The notes: a model not told the origin generated them from the sequence alone. 64,000 nt of DNA from Dioscorea cayenensis subsp. rotundata (GCF_009730915.1 NC_052486.1:20861589-20925588); one strand, 5' to 3'; positions 49,194 through 61,085 are shown, counted from the first letter of the stretch. Made by a program: numbers and translations.

Positions 49194-49555
49194 ATACAAA
49201 ATAATAACAAACACCCTCTTGTCTTCATCTTCAAGCCAAAACCCCCGTCCTAAGGGCTTGGATAAATCAATCTCAAGACAAATTCTTGAAAAGTGAGTTC
49301 TAGACAAAGTCTATGTGTGCTCATCAACTTTGACCAGCCTCCCTAAGCTTTAAGTGATGGTCTCAAACGAATCACCATCCCAATAATCAACTTGTAAGTT
49401 GTGAAGCTGAACCCAAACCGCTGCTCAGGCGAGCTTGGTGTGGGCAGACTCAAAGCACGGATGCCATGGAAATAGTTGCAGAGTGATACCACCAACCGTC
49501 CATGGACCACCAAAGAGCACCTTTTGCATGATCTCATGAGATTCACATTTTATAA

Positions 49556-50205
49556 GGCCTTCTCCAACTCATAACCCCAAATTTTCATCCCAAATCCCAA
49601 ATTTGATTCTGCTACAATAAATTATACTCAAACCACAAACCCCAAATCTTACCCCGAAAAAGAATATTCTTTTACACATCTCATTTGTATTATTATTATT
49701 ATTACTATTCAACTACAAAATAATTGAAATTAATTATTTTCAACAATAATTTAATTAAATATTATTTACAATGTAATATATTACTAATAAAAATTATTTA
49801 AAATATTCTTTAATTTATGATTTAATTTATTTAGAAATTTAATTATAAATTTTTAATTAGTTTGATAAATAATTTATAAATACACCATTGATTACAATTT
49901 AATTAAAAATTTTATTATTAAATAATTAATTGCACATAAAATTTATAATTATATTAAAGTATTACTTATAATTATAATAAAATATAACTTATAATTAAAG
50001 TATTAATTTGATAAATTAATAAATTATAATTTTTATTAGTTACAATAATAAAAATAAAAAATATTGAATAAAAAATTATAAAATAAATGGGACCTCAAAT
50101 TTGGGGTCACAATAGTTGGACTTCAAATTTGGAATAGAAAAAGGGGTGGGTTGGAGCCAACCATGACCCCAAATTTGAGATTTGGGGTCATGATTAGAGA
50201 TGGCT
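49556..50205. mobile_element. PIF/Harbinger-like (Tourist-type) MITE (650 bp) inside the LINE ORF1
   Basis: Flanked by TAA on both sides (49553-49555 and 50206-50208). The inverted ends are GGCCTTCTCCAAC and, from the right, AGCCATCTCTAAT, followed by matching ACCCCAAATTT motifs. The core is very AT-rich. A TAA/TTA target and this terminus style are typical of PIF/Harbinger MITEs. Non-coding. Confidence 0.82.
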
Positions 50206-50459
50206 TAAAGAAATAATCATCGGGCATGCAGGAAATCCGAGTTCATCCTAGAGCTTGCCATAGCCCCAAAAGAGTAGTTTTCACATATTCAAAGAAAGGC
50301 TGGTGTCTTACCAAACAGTTTCCCATATAACGCAAATTGGAAGCAACGCTTAGCTCAGATCTTGCATTCCTCATCAACATGAAACGGAAATCAGTAGAGA
50401 AGAGAAGAAGTAAAGAAAGGTGCTCCCAGTGTTAATAGACAAATTAAGTTAGTCTCCTA

Positions 50460-51360
50460 AGATATCCTTTAGACCATGCAATGCATGCCTTTTGGCATCA
50501 ATAACTAGTCTATCCACACCATTAATGTTTTAGCTTGTCTTCCATAAAACTTAAAATCCACAACTCAATAGAAAGAAGAGTTTTTCCTTTGCATCTGCAG
50601 ATTACCCAATTCTTATCAAATTGCAAGTCTTGAACCTCTCTTGTAAGACCAGTAGTTCTTGAAACTAGCTTCCAAACTTCTTTAAAATAAATAAAGGAAA
50701 AGAAGATATAGCTTTTTTGATTCCATATTTTGATTACAAAGCAAGCACTTGTCAAAGTCAAATAATTAAAGAATATTTACAAATATGAAATTTGAACCAA
50801 ACCAACCTATCCAGTCAATTTTTAACTTTTCTATGTCTCATCTCTTGATAGACAAAAGCAAACCTTATATTTGTTCCCCAATATTCTCCAAGAACCATTT
50901 GATTATGTTTCTTAGATTTAAACGCATCTTGAAGTTGCAGCTAAATTTTTGCAAAACTACAATCTGCATAATAGTTTGACCCCTTCAAAATATAAGCTTC
51001 AATCCATGCCATCCAAATAGAGCCAAATTTCACATAAATTGTCTGAAGATTTCTAAGAATGCAACACTTATCATAGAGACAAACTCTTTGAATCCCAAAC
51101 CTCCTTCCTTCTTAATTAGGATGGCATATAAAATCCCAACTCACTTTTGCACCTTTTCTAAATCCATTACAACCCTTGCAAAAGAAACTAGTCCATGTTC
51201 TAATAAGTTTATTCACCACTGGTTGAGGCAAAATGAAGTTTTGACACCAAAAGTTCTTTACATATGCTGAAAATTACAGTTTGGATCAATTGCAAGCATC
51301 CTGTATAAGATAAATGCTTTGCAGATCACCTTGAGATGCTCTGAGCATTTAAGTTGTAAC
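50460..51360 (-). pseudogene. Second LINE fragment (end of reverse transcriptase and zf-RVT region)
   Basis: Minus strand, several frames. KLIRTWTSFFCKGCNGFRKG, AKVSWDFICHP, YDKCCILRNLQTIYVKFGSI and WMAWIEAYILKG are the tail of a plant LINE reverse transcriptase. A later stretch reads EVWKLVSRTTGLTREVQDLQ and KTLLSIELWILSFM. It abuts the 5' end of the larger LINE in the same orientation. 5'-truncated, as is usual for LINE copies, and decayed. Confidence 0.72.
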
Positions 51361-51656
51361 TCACCAAATTCATAAAATAGCTGCAATAGATTTTTTGACT
51401 CTGTCATGTCATGCCGTCAAAAATCAAGTAAATCATGTAAATCTACGACAGATTTTGAAAAACATTTTATTTTACAAAGTAAATGCAAGTAAAATTCACT
51501 TGGACGTCATGAACCACCACGTCCAAAATCCAAATGCTATCCAAATCTTCCCCTTGCATTTTCTAGTGGTGCATATTAAACCATCATCTCCTTCTTCTCC
51601 TCCACCACCACCACCACCACCATTTCCCTCCACCACCACCTCTTCCTTCCTCCTCC
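51361..51656 (+). promoter_or_regulatory. PEX11B promoter/leader
   Basis: A short spacer between a LINE remnant and the PEX11B start. It has a pyrimidine- and CCACCA-rich leader just before the ATG (51588-51650). No TATA box that I would rely on. The promoter therefore lies close to, or partly within, transposon sequence. Confidence 0.35.
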
Positions 51657-52334
51657 ATGACCACCGACACTGTCGACAAGCTCGTCATCTTCCTCGCCAA
51701 GCGAGATGGCATCGACAAACTAGTCAAGACCTTCCAATACATCTCCAAACTCATCCATTTCCACACACAATCCTCCCACCCTTCCCTTGCCAACCGTTTC
51801 AAACAATGGGAGCTCTCTTCCGGCCTAAGCCGAAAGGCTTTCCGCACCGGCCGCTTCCTCACAGGCTTCAACACTCTCCGCCGAAGCCCCACCGTTCATA
51901 TGCACCCTTTCGGTATACTCTCCATTCTCTCCAATGCCGGAGAAATGGTCTACTTCTTCTTTGATCACTTTCTTTGGCTTGCTAGAGTTGGCGTCCTCGA
52001 CGCCTCCCTCGCTCGACGTATGAGCTTCATCTCTGCCTTCGGCGAATCATTTGGGTACATATTCTTCATCATTATTGACTTCATTATCATCAAACAAGGA
52101 TTAAAAGAAGAGAAGAGGTTGAAATCAATGGAGATAGTGAACATGGAGATGGTTAAGAAGATTAGAGCTGATAGAGTGATGAGGTTAATGGCCATTGCTG
52201 CTAATCTTGCTGATCTTGTGATTGCTCTTGCAGACATTGAACCAAATCCTTTTTGTAACCATGCAGTAACTCTTGGAATTAGTGGTCTTGTTTCTGCATG
52301 GGCTGGTTGGTATCGTAATTGGCCTTCTAATTAA
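51657..52334 (+). CDS. PEX11B: Peroxisomal membrane protein PEX11 (PEX11B-like)
   Basis: A single-exon gene of 225 residues, the usual PEX11 length. It begins MTTDTVDKLVIFLAKRDG, IDKLVKTFQY (the conserved amphipathic N-terminus that binds and tubulates membrane), then GLSRKAFRTGRFLTGFNTLR, GEMVYFFFDHFLWLARVG, RMSFISAFGESFGYIFFIII, and ends NPFCNHAVTLGISGLVSAWA followed by GWYRNWPSN. PEX11 proteins sit in the peroxisomal membrane and drive elongation and division of peroxisomes together with FIS1 and dynamin-related proteins. The similarity pattern, including the GISGLVSAWAGWYRNWPS end, is that of the B subclass. The ORF is GC-rich at its 5' end and AT-rich at its 3' end. Its stop lies only 103 bp from that of the convergent SEC14-like gene. 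Confidence 0.95.
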   Translation: MTTDTVDKLVIFLAKRDGIDKLVKTFQYISKLIHFHTQSSHPSLANRFKQWELSSGLSRKAFRTGRFLTGFNTLRRSPTVHMHPFGILSILSNAGEMVYFFFDHFLWLARVGVLDASLARRMSFISAFGESFGYIFFIIIDFIIIKQGLKEEKRLKSMEIVNMEMVKKIRADRVMRLMAIAANLADLVIALADIEPNPFCNHAVTLGISGLVSAWAGWYRNWPSN

Positions 52335-52437
52335 TCAATTAATCAATCAATGTTTTGATGATATGAAGCTCATCAATACTGTATTTTGAGTTTTGAGTAC
52401 ATGAAAAGAAAGAATGTAATACAAAGGTAATTAATGT

Positions 52438-54485
52438 TTAATCACTTGGAGACTTGTTCACAGATATAGTCAGTCTCTTTAGTTGTTCTATGTGTGATTC
52501 AATCTCTTCTTGTTTTGATTTAAGATCTTGCAATATCTGTCAGAATCAAAGCCGAAGAGATCTGTTTAGTATATATTCATAATTATTGTTTTCCATATTT
52601 TTATTTTCTTTCTTTGAGTTTTTCGTATTCTTGATATGTATAGTTAAAAAAGAGAAGAACAAAGAGAGGGTTTTACTGTTTTGCTGTCGTCTAAACAACG
52701 CTCCAAAGCCGAAACTTCTTCCAACATTATCTTCTGCAGAAAAGGTGATATCTTTATTACTAAGTTGATTTATTTCTGAATTTCATGAAGATCAAAATTT
52801 CTTACACTGATTGAGTTTAATTCTTCATCAGTGAATTCCTGTTAAAAAAAAATACATATGTTAATCCAGAGAAAGAAAATAATAAAATGAAAATTGATTG
52901 GAATGAAGCATGTTTATTATAACCTGAAGACCTGAACATTCTCCAATACTTAGTCCATTTGATGATGATTCATCTCTATACTCTCCATTTCTTTCTACAT
53001 TCTGAAATCAAAAAACAATTTAATCTTGGTATTAGAAAAAAAAAAATTGCAAGCGTTTTTGAAAGATATAATTAATTAACCTTCAAAATTTCACTGATTT
53101 CTGGGTTAGTCCATGGTCCTTTATCTTTCATCAAACAACCTCCAATTTCAGAACAAGTGCATGTCCCTCCCAAAAATTCCGGCAAATTACTGCAGTAATC
53201 ATCTAAATCAGTTTATAAAAATACGAATTTCGTTTACCCATATGTCGGTTTTTTACATTCATACCTTGGATCAACAGCTTCAAAGAGTTTATTCTGAAAC
53301 TTATTTCCTAACACCTGCTTATAAACTATTTCAATTCGGTTAAAGAACTAAAGACACAACCCACAAACTTGGACAAAAAATAAAAATACAACAGACAAGA
53401 AACTACACATGAATTTTCGATAATGTTCGCGCATCGAGAAACGCCTTAAGCATTTTCCATAAAACCACAAAGCTTGATCCAGCATTCACAATGAATAGCT
53501 GATTCAGAGTCTGCAGAACAATATAATTAATTACAACTTAAAACCTAAATAAATTCACCAAATCAATGACTAATCGCACTTACATCTGGATAGTAATTGC
53601 TGTCGATTTTCTGAATTCCTGTGAATAACTCTCTTGCAGGCTTTGAAAAACTATTAAGTCCCTGTTTTAACCAAAGAAATCTCTTTCAATATTACTTCAT
53701 CAAATACTACTGATCATTAAGTAATTTAGTGATTAGTAATTAGTAATTACCACTCCCTTGACATCAAGAATGGTAGTTGAGGAAGCAATGTGTTTTTTAG
53801 CAGCAAGTGAACAAGCAGGAAATCTCAAGTTCAATGTCTTCTCTTGCTGAGAAATGTGATACTTTATATAGTCATCGATAGAATTTTCGTTTAGTAACGC
53901 CATTAATTCGACCATTCCTGTTCTTTCTATGTACACCGGTCTTCCATTTCGATCGACTCCATGAAATCCATGTGGATAATACTTCTTAACCTTCTCATAC
54001 TCATTAAGTTTGAAGTCCTACAAACATATTTATTCCGTTGCATTATTAGTAATAAACAAACATGAAATAGGCAAAGAAATCACCTTTGCAATTGCATCGA
54101 CACCGAATTCTTTGCGCCATTTGAGCATACTAAGTAATGCTTCCTTAGCTTTCACTATATCAAAACCTCGCATTCTCAAGAAACTGGCAAACAAAAATGC
54201 ATATTTTTATATGGTATCAGAGCTATTGATTTTTCCGCGTATGATAAAAATACAAACAGAGTGATATATATACCGAAGGAGAGTGTGGTAGTCGTCGAAC
54301 TTGTCAGGAAGTTGGGCACCGGATGAAAGAAGTAAGTCTCTTAAGGACTGAACGAATTGCTCGTCTTTCGGATTATGAGTTCCTTCAAGGATAGTTTTGA
54401 TAGTGAAACTCCTTCGAATTGTTTTTAATGCTTCTTGGATTGATCTAAAACTACTTGTTGAGAGTGAAGATCTCTTCAGTTCCAT
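52438..54485 (-). CDS. SEC14-like phosphatidylinositol transfer protein (CRAL-TRIO)
   Basis: Eleven coding exons on the minus strand: 54485-54274, 54183-54084, 54017-53751, 53661-53584, 53510-53409, 53314-53265, 53189-53081, 53001-52924, 52838-52806, 52733-52677 and 52536-52438. All junctions are GT-AG and keep frame, giving 394 residues. Domains: CRAL-TRIO-N ([20 protein letters not shown], about 62-110), then the SEC14 lipid-binding domain ([78 protein letters not shown]), and a short C-terminal coiled coil ([20 protein letters not shown]). The family exchanges phosphatidylinositol and phosphatidylcholine and primes PI(4)P signalling for polar membrane growth. It lacks the C-terminal nodulin domain of the longer SFH proteins. 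Confidence 0.92.
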
Positions 54486-55642
54486 TTAGAGTGAACTTCA
54501 ACAAAGAACAATTAGCATGAAAACATTATTGGTATTCAAATGAATGGAGAGTTGATTATAACTTATAAGAATGTGATAAAGAAGAGTACCTGGATAAGAG
54601 AAAGAGAAGAAGGATTGGGTGGGAGATGAAATAAAAGGAACCAATGAAACAAAATGGTTGGGTGTATTATGCTTTAAAGGTTGAGTTTGATCAGTGTTCT
54701 TTTCTTTGGTTGGTTTGTTTCCAAGTCTCTTGTTCTAAGAGTGATTCTGATTCTTTTCTTTAGATCTTTCTCATTATGTGACTTTGGCCTTCCTTTTATA
54801 TATATAAACATACATACTTAAAGAGGAACAATGGAGGAGAGGCAAAAGATTTACTATTACGCTAGAGAAAAAAAATGATTTTTTGCATTATACCCCTGAA
54901 GATCATAATTGTGTGACCACTGGTATATTAACCAGATAGCAGGAAGTTTATTTCCTGTATGGATTGTTAAAAATTTGACTCTCAATCCCTAGTTAGCCCA
55001 GTCATGGTCATTTGCTGTGAGTGGATGGAGCATTGTTTGTAGTACTGTAGCAGTATACGCTGTTCTCAGACCCGTATATCGTTTATGGTATCATTTCAAA
55101 TGAATTCAATGGGTCTAATATGGGAGATATTGTGTCTTTCTCTTATATAGTTGCATGGTAGGAAAAATTTATAAAGTTCGTTTAGATTTTGAAAACTTTT
55201 TGAGCGTAGACATGACAGGATTTTTATCGACTGATGTAACACTTAATCGGATTATTACCATAACTAATAAGCCAGCGTATCTATATGACTATATATCGCT
55301 TGATAACCCCTAATGAGACCGTGCTTATCACCTTTATAAAAAAAAAAAACTCTTTTTTAAAACATAATTGAGTATTTAACGGGTGTATAAGTGATTATAG
55401 CTTACCACATTGTCAAATAAAATAAAATAAAACAAAATAACTGTATGTACATTAAAAAATAACACACATATATATATATATATACATATTTAAATTTATA
55501 GGTTTAGAAAGTACTAATATTCCGTATATGCCTCTAAATTTAAAAAAATAATTACGATTTGCGGTATATGTATGGAAATATTTTATTTTTCAATAATTTA
55601 ATTAATATAGTTTTTATGTTTAATATTCCCAAGATATATAAG
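54486..55642. other. SEC14-like promoter and intergenic DNA
   Basis: The first about 300 bp are the leader/promoter of the minus-strand SEC14-like gene (a GA-rich stretch near 54595-54640; a leader intron cannot be excluded). The rest shows no gene; a TATATA run at about 55470-55485. Confidence 0.5.
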
Positions 55643-55724
55643 GTGGGCGTGCCGGAGTGGTTATCGGGCATGACTAGAAATCATGTGGGCTTTGCCCGCG
55701 CAGGTTCGAATCCTGCCGCTCACG
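55643..55724 (+). tRNA. tRNA-Ser (anticodon AGA)
   Basis: An 82-nt gene. Acceptor GTGGGCG pairs with CGCTCAC. The D-arm lies around GCCGGAGTGGTTATCGGGC; the anticodon loop CTAGAAA in stem ATGA/TCAT gives AGA. A long variable arm (GTGGGCTTTGCCCGC) is typical of class II tRNAs. The T-arm reads GCAGGTTCGAATCCTGC. There is no intron and no encoded CCA. A TTTTTT Pol III stop is at 55741, and an AT-rich TATATAA lies just upstream. It decodes UCU (UCN by wobble). It appears intact and of nuclear type. Confidence 0.96.
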
Positions 55725-57346
55725 TCACTTTCAAATTTCATTTTTTATTTCCAAATATATATATATATAACTTCAAAATTATAATAAAAATTAATAAAAA
55801 AATTTAAAGTTGATGATGTAGTCAACGGTCACATTATTAAAAATTTAATTTGTATTTTCTGTGTCATACATCGTGTGGTGGTGGAATTTGTATTTTTTTT
55901 TATGATCTTAATGGTCCATGATTAGACGTGCTTAATCACTTTTTAAAGCTCATCTTATCCTCTCAGCGGTTGGACGGTTTTTGCCCCTTTCAAAGTCTCA
56001 ACTTCCTCCTCTGGATAATTATCCATCCTAATTTAGATCCAACGATCGAGATCAGATCGGGATACATTGTAAACAGCTAAAATTATGTCAAATATCATGA
56101 TTTTTTATTTTTACGAAGACGAGTTATCTCACACAAAAAAAAAACAAATATCATGTGAGTTAGTCCAATAATAATCACTGTGTAGTGTGATAGGGAGATT
56201 TTGAGTTTGAGCCTACCGATTCGCGTCATGCAGTCACTTATGAAAGTTACGTATGAAATCGCCCGAAAGTGTGATGGGGAGATTTTGAGTTTAGCTCTCG
56301 ATTCGCGTCTGAGTCACTATGAAAGTTCGTATGAAAATCCCTCAAAAATGTATGGTTGGTTTATCTCTAAAATAGTCATTCAAACCACCGTAATTAGTAT
56401 ATTTTTCATACATGTATATATTTTGATTAATTTGATATTTATCATAAAAAAATAAATAAATATTAAATTACATCAATTATAATAATTTAATGATTTTTAA
56501 AAATTTACTACTATCATAAGATAAAATATAGAATAATAATAGTTGTCATATACGCTTAAAATAATACTCACGACAGTAAATTTCTTTTTAAGGATCCAGT
56601 GAATAGTGAGTAAAATAGTGTATGTTATCTATAGTATTACATGGTATTATTATAGTATGTACCAAAGATAATTTTTTTTCATATTATATAATATAGTGCA
56701 TTTTAGAAAAAGAATATCAATTTTGCACAAAATATCTAGTGATTGTACCCTGTCCACTCAACACGTGCATCAATTTTACATCAAATATATTAATTAATAA
56801 TTTGTTTAAAAAAAAACAGCTTTTTCTGCCCAGAGTGGCCCTCAACACAAAGTGCCAAAAAGCAAAGGAAACTCACCGGAAGCTTCACTTATGGACCCCC
56901 TCCTTACAAAATATTCTGTCTGGCTACCAAACCTTGAACATTTAAATTTTATAACTATAATAATAATTTAAAATATATATTATTTGAATTAATGTTAATC
57001 AAGCAAAAATTAAAAAACCTTAAAAAAAAATTCAAATAATTATATTTATTAATTTTAATAAATTAGCTACACCAACAATATCCTAGCGGTTAAGACACTC
57101 ACTCCACTAGGAGATTGTAGGAAATTGTGAGGATTTAATTCTCTTCCAATCAAATCAGTAATACATTAAACATAAATAAATATTATTAATAATTTATTAA
57201 AAACTAATATATAATTATTCTTACTAAAATTGCATGCATGGACAAATATGTTGAAGGGTCACATGAGCTCAATTATCACCACAAACAAAACAAAACAAAA
57301 AAACAAAATCACCCTCACAGAGAAGATAGCTAGCTAGCACAGGACA
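55725..57346. other. Intergenic DNA
   Basis: No gene recognised. It includes a promoter-like stretch (55900-56060), a tandem repeat (56185-56350), and at about 57060-57150 a possible old SINE fragment (A-like TAGCGGTTAAGAC, B-like GAGGATTTAATTCTC). Confidence 0.5.
56185..56350. repeat. 84-bp imperfect tandem duplication
   Basis: Two copies starting GTGTGAT(A/G)GGGAGATTTT at 56185 and 56269. Shared motifs: GAGTTT, GATTCGCGTC, GTCACT, ATGAAAGTT. Non-coding. It may derive from a tRNA-like repeat, since GAGTTTGAGCC resembles a B box. Confidence 0.75.
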
Positions 57347-57682
57347 ATGGCATTACACATGTTAATAATGGTGAGCAAGCTCAAGCTTCTTACAAGCATC
57401 AATGGCCATGGCCAACACCTCCTCTCAACCTTCCTCTTCCCTTTCATCATTAAATTCACTTATTCGGCCTCCGTCAGCTTTTTACCCATCTCCTTCTCCG
57501 ATGTGATTTTTGGTGCAAGGGTTTTCTTTTTCCGGCTAAATCTTATTGTCTTCGAAAACTCGGCTTTATCGAATCGTTATCGGAGATGGCAAAGAGTTGC
57601 AAGACTTGTTCATGAGCGAGTTGGTGGCCCTCCCTCCGGCGATGACTCTTCCATGCATGCTATTTCAATGCTAGCTCTTTAA
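57347..57682 (+). CDS. Doubtful small ORF, 111 residues
   Basis: It starts MALHMLIMVSKLKLLTS, has a hydrophobic N-terminal half (LLSTFLFPFIIKFTYSAS), then a basic patch (SNRYRRWQRVARLVHERVGG) and a hydrophilic end PPSGDDSSMHA. This could be a secreted or membrane-anchored small peptide precursor, and base composition here is higher in GC than the flanks. I recognise no family: the C-terminus only loosely recalls Pro/Ser/Gly/His-containing signalling peptides and does not match CLE or IDA consensus. It may also be a decayed gene fragment. Confidence 0.3.
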   Translation: MALHMLIMVSKLKLLTSINGHGQHLLSTFLFPFIIKFTYSASVSFLPISFSDVIFGARVFFFRLNLIVFENSALSNRYRRWQRVARLVHERVGGPPSGDDSSMHAISMLAL

Positions 57683-60600
57683 TTAGTATGTATGTAAATG
57701 ATTTTTTTTTTTTTAATATTTATCAGTATTTTTAGAGTTGTGAATCTTTATTTATAGATGTCTATATATGTTTGTGTTTTTCATGTGATAGATTGTTATC
57801 GCATTTTTTAGCATAAAAATGAGATTTATTAGCTAATGGAATATTGTTGAAAATTAATATCATGTAGTTATAAAATAAGTAAAAACAAGCATAAAACTTT
57901 ATACTAAATATCCTATTCAATCATATATATATGATTTTTTTTTTTTACCTTATATATGAGTATCAAAAAATAATAATATATAAACAGATAGAGCCAAAGA
58001 TAAAATAAAAGGTGGCACTTAATTAGTAGGGGTGGTGGTGGTGGTGGTGGAGGGGCAAGCCAAAGAGTTTAAACATACAAGATGTCATATACATGTGTCA
58101 TTGTGCTATATTAATAAAAATAATTAGTGGAAGTCTAATTCAACTAAATCTGTACTCTTGAGATCTAGTGAAATTCACACTTGGTTTCCAATACATGCAT
58201 GTTTATTATATAGTTTATTAGTTTTAGATTAAGTAAATTTTTTTTAACGGACGAGACAAGCATATATATATATATATAGTTAAGAGCCATGCACATAGCT
58301 AAGAATTAATTATTTATTAATGTATCTTTATTTGGTAATACAAAGATTGAGTTACAAGCAAGTCTATTCCCATACTAAGGCATTCTTTTAATATTATTTT
58401 AATCATGGACAATAAAAGACTCATTAAGTGTGTCTTATACAGTACCGTTAAATAAAAACCTTTTATTTAAATCCTAAAAAAAATCAAGGGGTTTAATTAT
58501 CTTTTAAAAAAAAAATAATGAAGCTTTGGTGGGTGCTTGCTTTTTATTCACATATGCTCTTTCTTAAAGTACTTTTTAAAAAAAAAAATATATTGCTGAT
58601 GTAACTTGTGAATCTTTTTTTTTTTTTTACTTTTTTGGATTAAAGAAATATCTATCTCATTTAGCAAAGTAAGCTCTTGATTTTACATTAAAAGAAAAAA
58701 AGTTGTAATGATAATATGTGGTTTGCATTGACAATGGCTCCCTACTTGGAAGCCACTTTAAAGAAGCTTGAAACTTTGGATAAGTATCACAATAATATAT
58801 ATATATATATATATAATGTATTAAAGAATTATTTTTGATGTCTCGCCCTCATGCACTTCACAATAAAGATTTAAATAAGAACCAAGTAAAGAATAAAGAT
58901 AATGCCACAAGATAAACCAAAAGAATGGCGTAAGGATGAAGTGTGTATTTGTGCATATATTAACACATTAATTTTTTTTTAAAAAAATAATTATAAATCT
59001 CTGAAAATTTTGAAATATTTCAAACCCAACGTTTGACATTTGAATTTTTGCAAACAGTCTTTTCTGATAGCTTATTTTTCAGGCCCACTCCATCAGTTTA
59101 ATATTTACTTCCGGTTTAATATATATATATTTCGTTTGACATTGCGTGTTTACGTGTAACCACATAAGTTTTCACTTATATATTTTTTTATTTAATATTT
59201 ATTTTTAATGTTTAATATCTGATTTTCGATTTAATATTATGTGTTCCTACTTAGAAAGTTGAGAGACATTTCCTTCAAAATCAGTTACCTTTTATGCCAA
59301 AAAAGCTGAAAAGTAAACTGTCGGGAAAAAAAGACTCTTTGAGAATATCTAAATTTGGCTTGACAATCAGTGAATAACTGAAACTTAAAATGACTTCGGG
59401 GGCATTTATAGCCGGTGCTTCGAATAACTTTTGATATTTTAATTTTTATTAAAGCATGAAAAATTCAATATTTTCTCTGTTTATAAAATTTTTTACTGTG
59501 TATTTAATTTGATACATAACAAACATTCTTAAAAACAAATTTTATCATCTTTTTACAAACAAAATTAATTATTTTATTTGCTATTGAAGGTACTCATTGA
59601 AATAGATCAGATGATCAATTTTCTTAATTAAGAAGATATCTATTATGTCACATCTTAACGTAATTAAGAGGTTAAATCTTAGTGAGCAAAAGTGTTTAAA
59701 ATCATATATGTCTAATAACTTTTTCTTTGTTGGGCAACATGTTTTAATTTTAAAATTCATATTATCTTTTTTATCTAATTATTTCACATGTAGTGTCACT
59801 TTATTTACTTCAATAGTTACTAGCAAGCATTATAAAAAACAAGTTTGATCATTCATTAGAATCTATTGTTTTTATATTTATTATTCACGTCTACAATCTT
59901 GATAAATAAATAGAATTTATCCTAAATTATTAATATAGAAAATCATTGGCATACAAACTTATAAAACAACATAATTTTTATGGTGTGCGATAATATAAAT
60001 ATATTATTAGTTTAAAATTATAATTTTCTAAAATAATTTTTGTGTATTGCAAGTGAAATTTCTAAAATCTTGTGTATTTCTAAACATGTTATTAACTTAA
60101 AATTATAATATTATCTGAAATCTTGATTTTTATCCATCCCTAGTTAACGATATATTTTTTAAAGAAAGAATCTAAATTAGGAGAAAAATATCCATTTCCA
60201 TAAAATGTTAATTAACAATCCTTTCCTTGTAAAAGAATTATTAATATTTTAAAATTTTCTTGATTTATCATTTTTATATATAGTTAATTTTTATAAAAAA
60301 AAAAGATAAATTTTTTATTTTGTAAGGGTTTTTTCAATTCCCCACTTTTGAATCATACTTTTTAATCAAATCAATAATAGATTTAAATTTAATCTCACAT
60401 TAATTAATATACGGTTTTGAAAACATTGTAAAAAACACTCGATGATGAGCATTTAAGAAAATAAATTAATAACTATAAAAAATTATACTTACTGCTATTT
60501 ATATAAAATTATGTTAGATATTTTTGAATTTCTTAAAATTATATTTGATTATTGAGAAGAAAAAAAAAATCAACAATGGTACAACAAGATTCAAACTCAC

Positions 60601-60793
60601 GACCATCACTCTTATAACACAACTACTTACCCAACCAAACCACAAGTTATCATTTGATATTCTTCTTTTACTAAGACATATAAACAAGAAATTACCTACA
60701 TCTTATTCACTCTTAATCCCAGAATAGCTGATTTATGAAATATAACATGGAGATTGCCTATAAGTAGTTATAGGCTCACAATCAATCTAATTT

Positions 60794-60824
<31 letters not shown>

Positions 60825-60987
60825 TTACATTTAATTATTTTAAAAATTATATTTAATAATTATATATTTTTTAAAATAATAAAATCCAGCGACCTAACCC
60901 TTGAGCCGGTGGGTTCTAGCTTTACCAAGGTCAACCAAACTCGCCATCTTAGGCCCGACAATCCGGCACGTAACCCATCTAACTAAT

Positions 60988-61057
<70 letters not shown>

Positions 61058-61077
61058 GTTCTCATAAATATTAGCTG
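57683..61077. other. AT-rich intergenic DNA
   Basis: No gene seen. Contains a (GGT)n run at about 58029-58050, several TA runs (58795-58817 and a long one at 60991-61053), and a TTTA repeat (60796-60828). At 60885-60980 a GC-richer stretch may be a repeat remnant. Confidence 0.55.
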
Positions 61078-61085
61078 TTACTTTG

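Larger units (their letters stand above)
47590..50440 (-). pseudogene. LINE ORF1 (DUF4283 and CCHC zinc knuckle), interrupted
   Basis: Pieces at about 50440-50209, 49555-49202 and 48583-47590. Recognisable text: EYVKTTLLGLWQALG and RISCMPDDYF upstream of the PIF-like MITE; KVLFGGPWTVGGITLQLFPW and AAVWVQLHNLQVDYWDGDSF (DUF4283) between the two MITEs; and YDKLPNFCYRCSLVGYGDAS (zinc knuckle of the zf-CCHC_4 type) just after the hAT-like MITE, in the order and spacing of plant L1 ORF1. The rest is a variable tail. It would bind nucleic acid in the retrotransposition particle. Stops are present. Confidence 0.82.
43300..50450 (-). mobile_element. Degenerate L1-type LINE, split by two MITEs
   Basis: Minus-strand element with the full plant L1 order. 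ORF1 (DUF4283 and zinc knuckle) lies at about 50440-47590. ORF2 (endonuclease, reverse transcriptase, zf-RVT, RNase H) lies at about 47490-43440. The 3' end is near 43300, where the plus strand has T-rich then A-rich runs. Both ORFs carry stops and frameshifts. ORF1 is interrupted at 48592-49193 and 49556-50205 by MITEs with clean target duplications, and reads through again once these are disregarded. Exact 5' limit uncertain. Confidence 0.88.
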
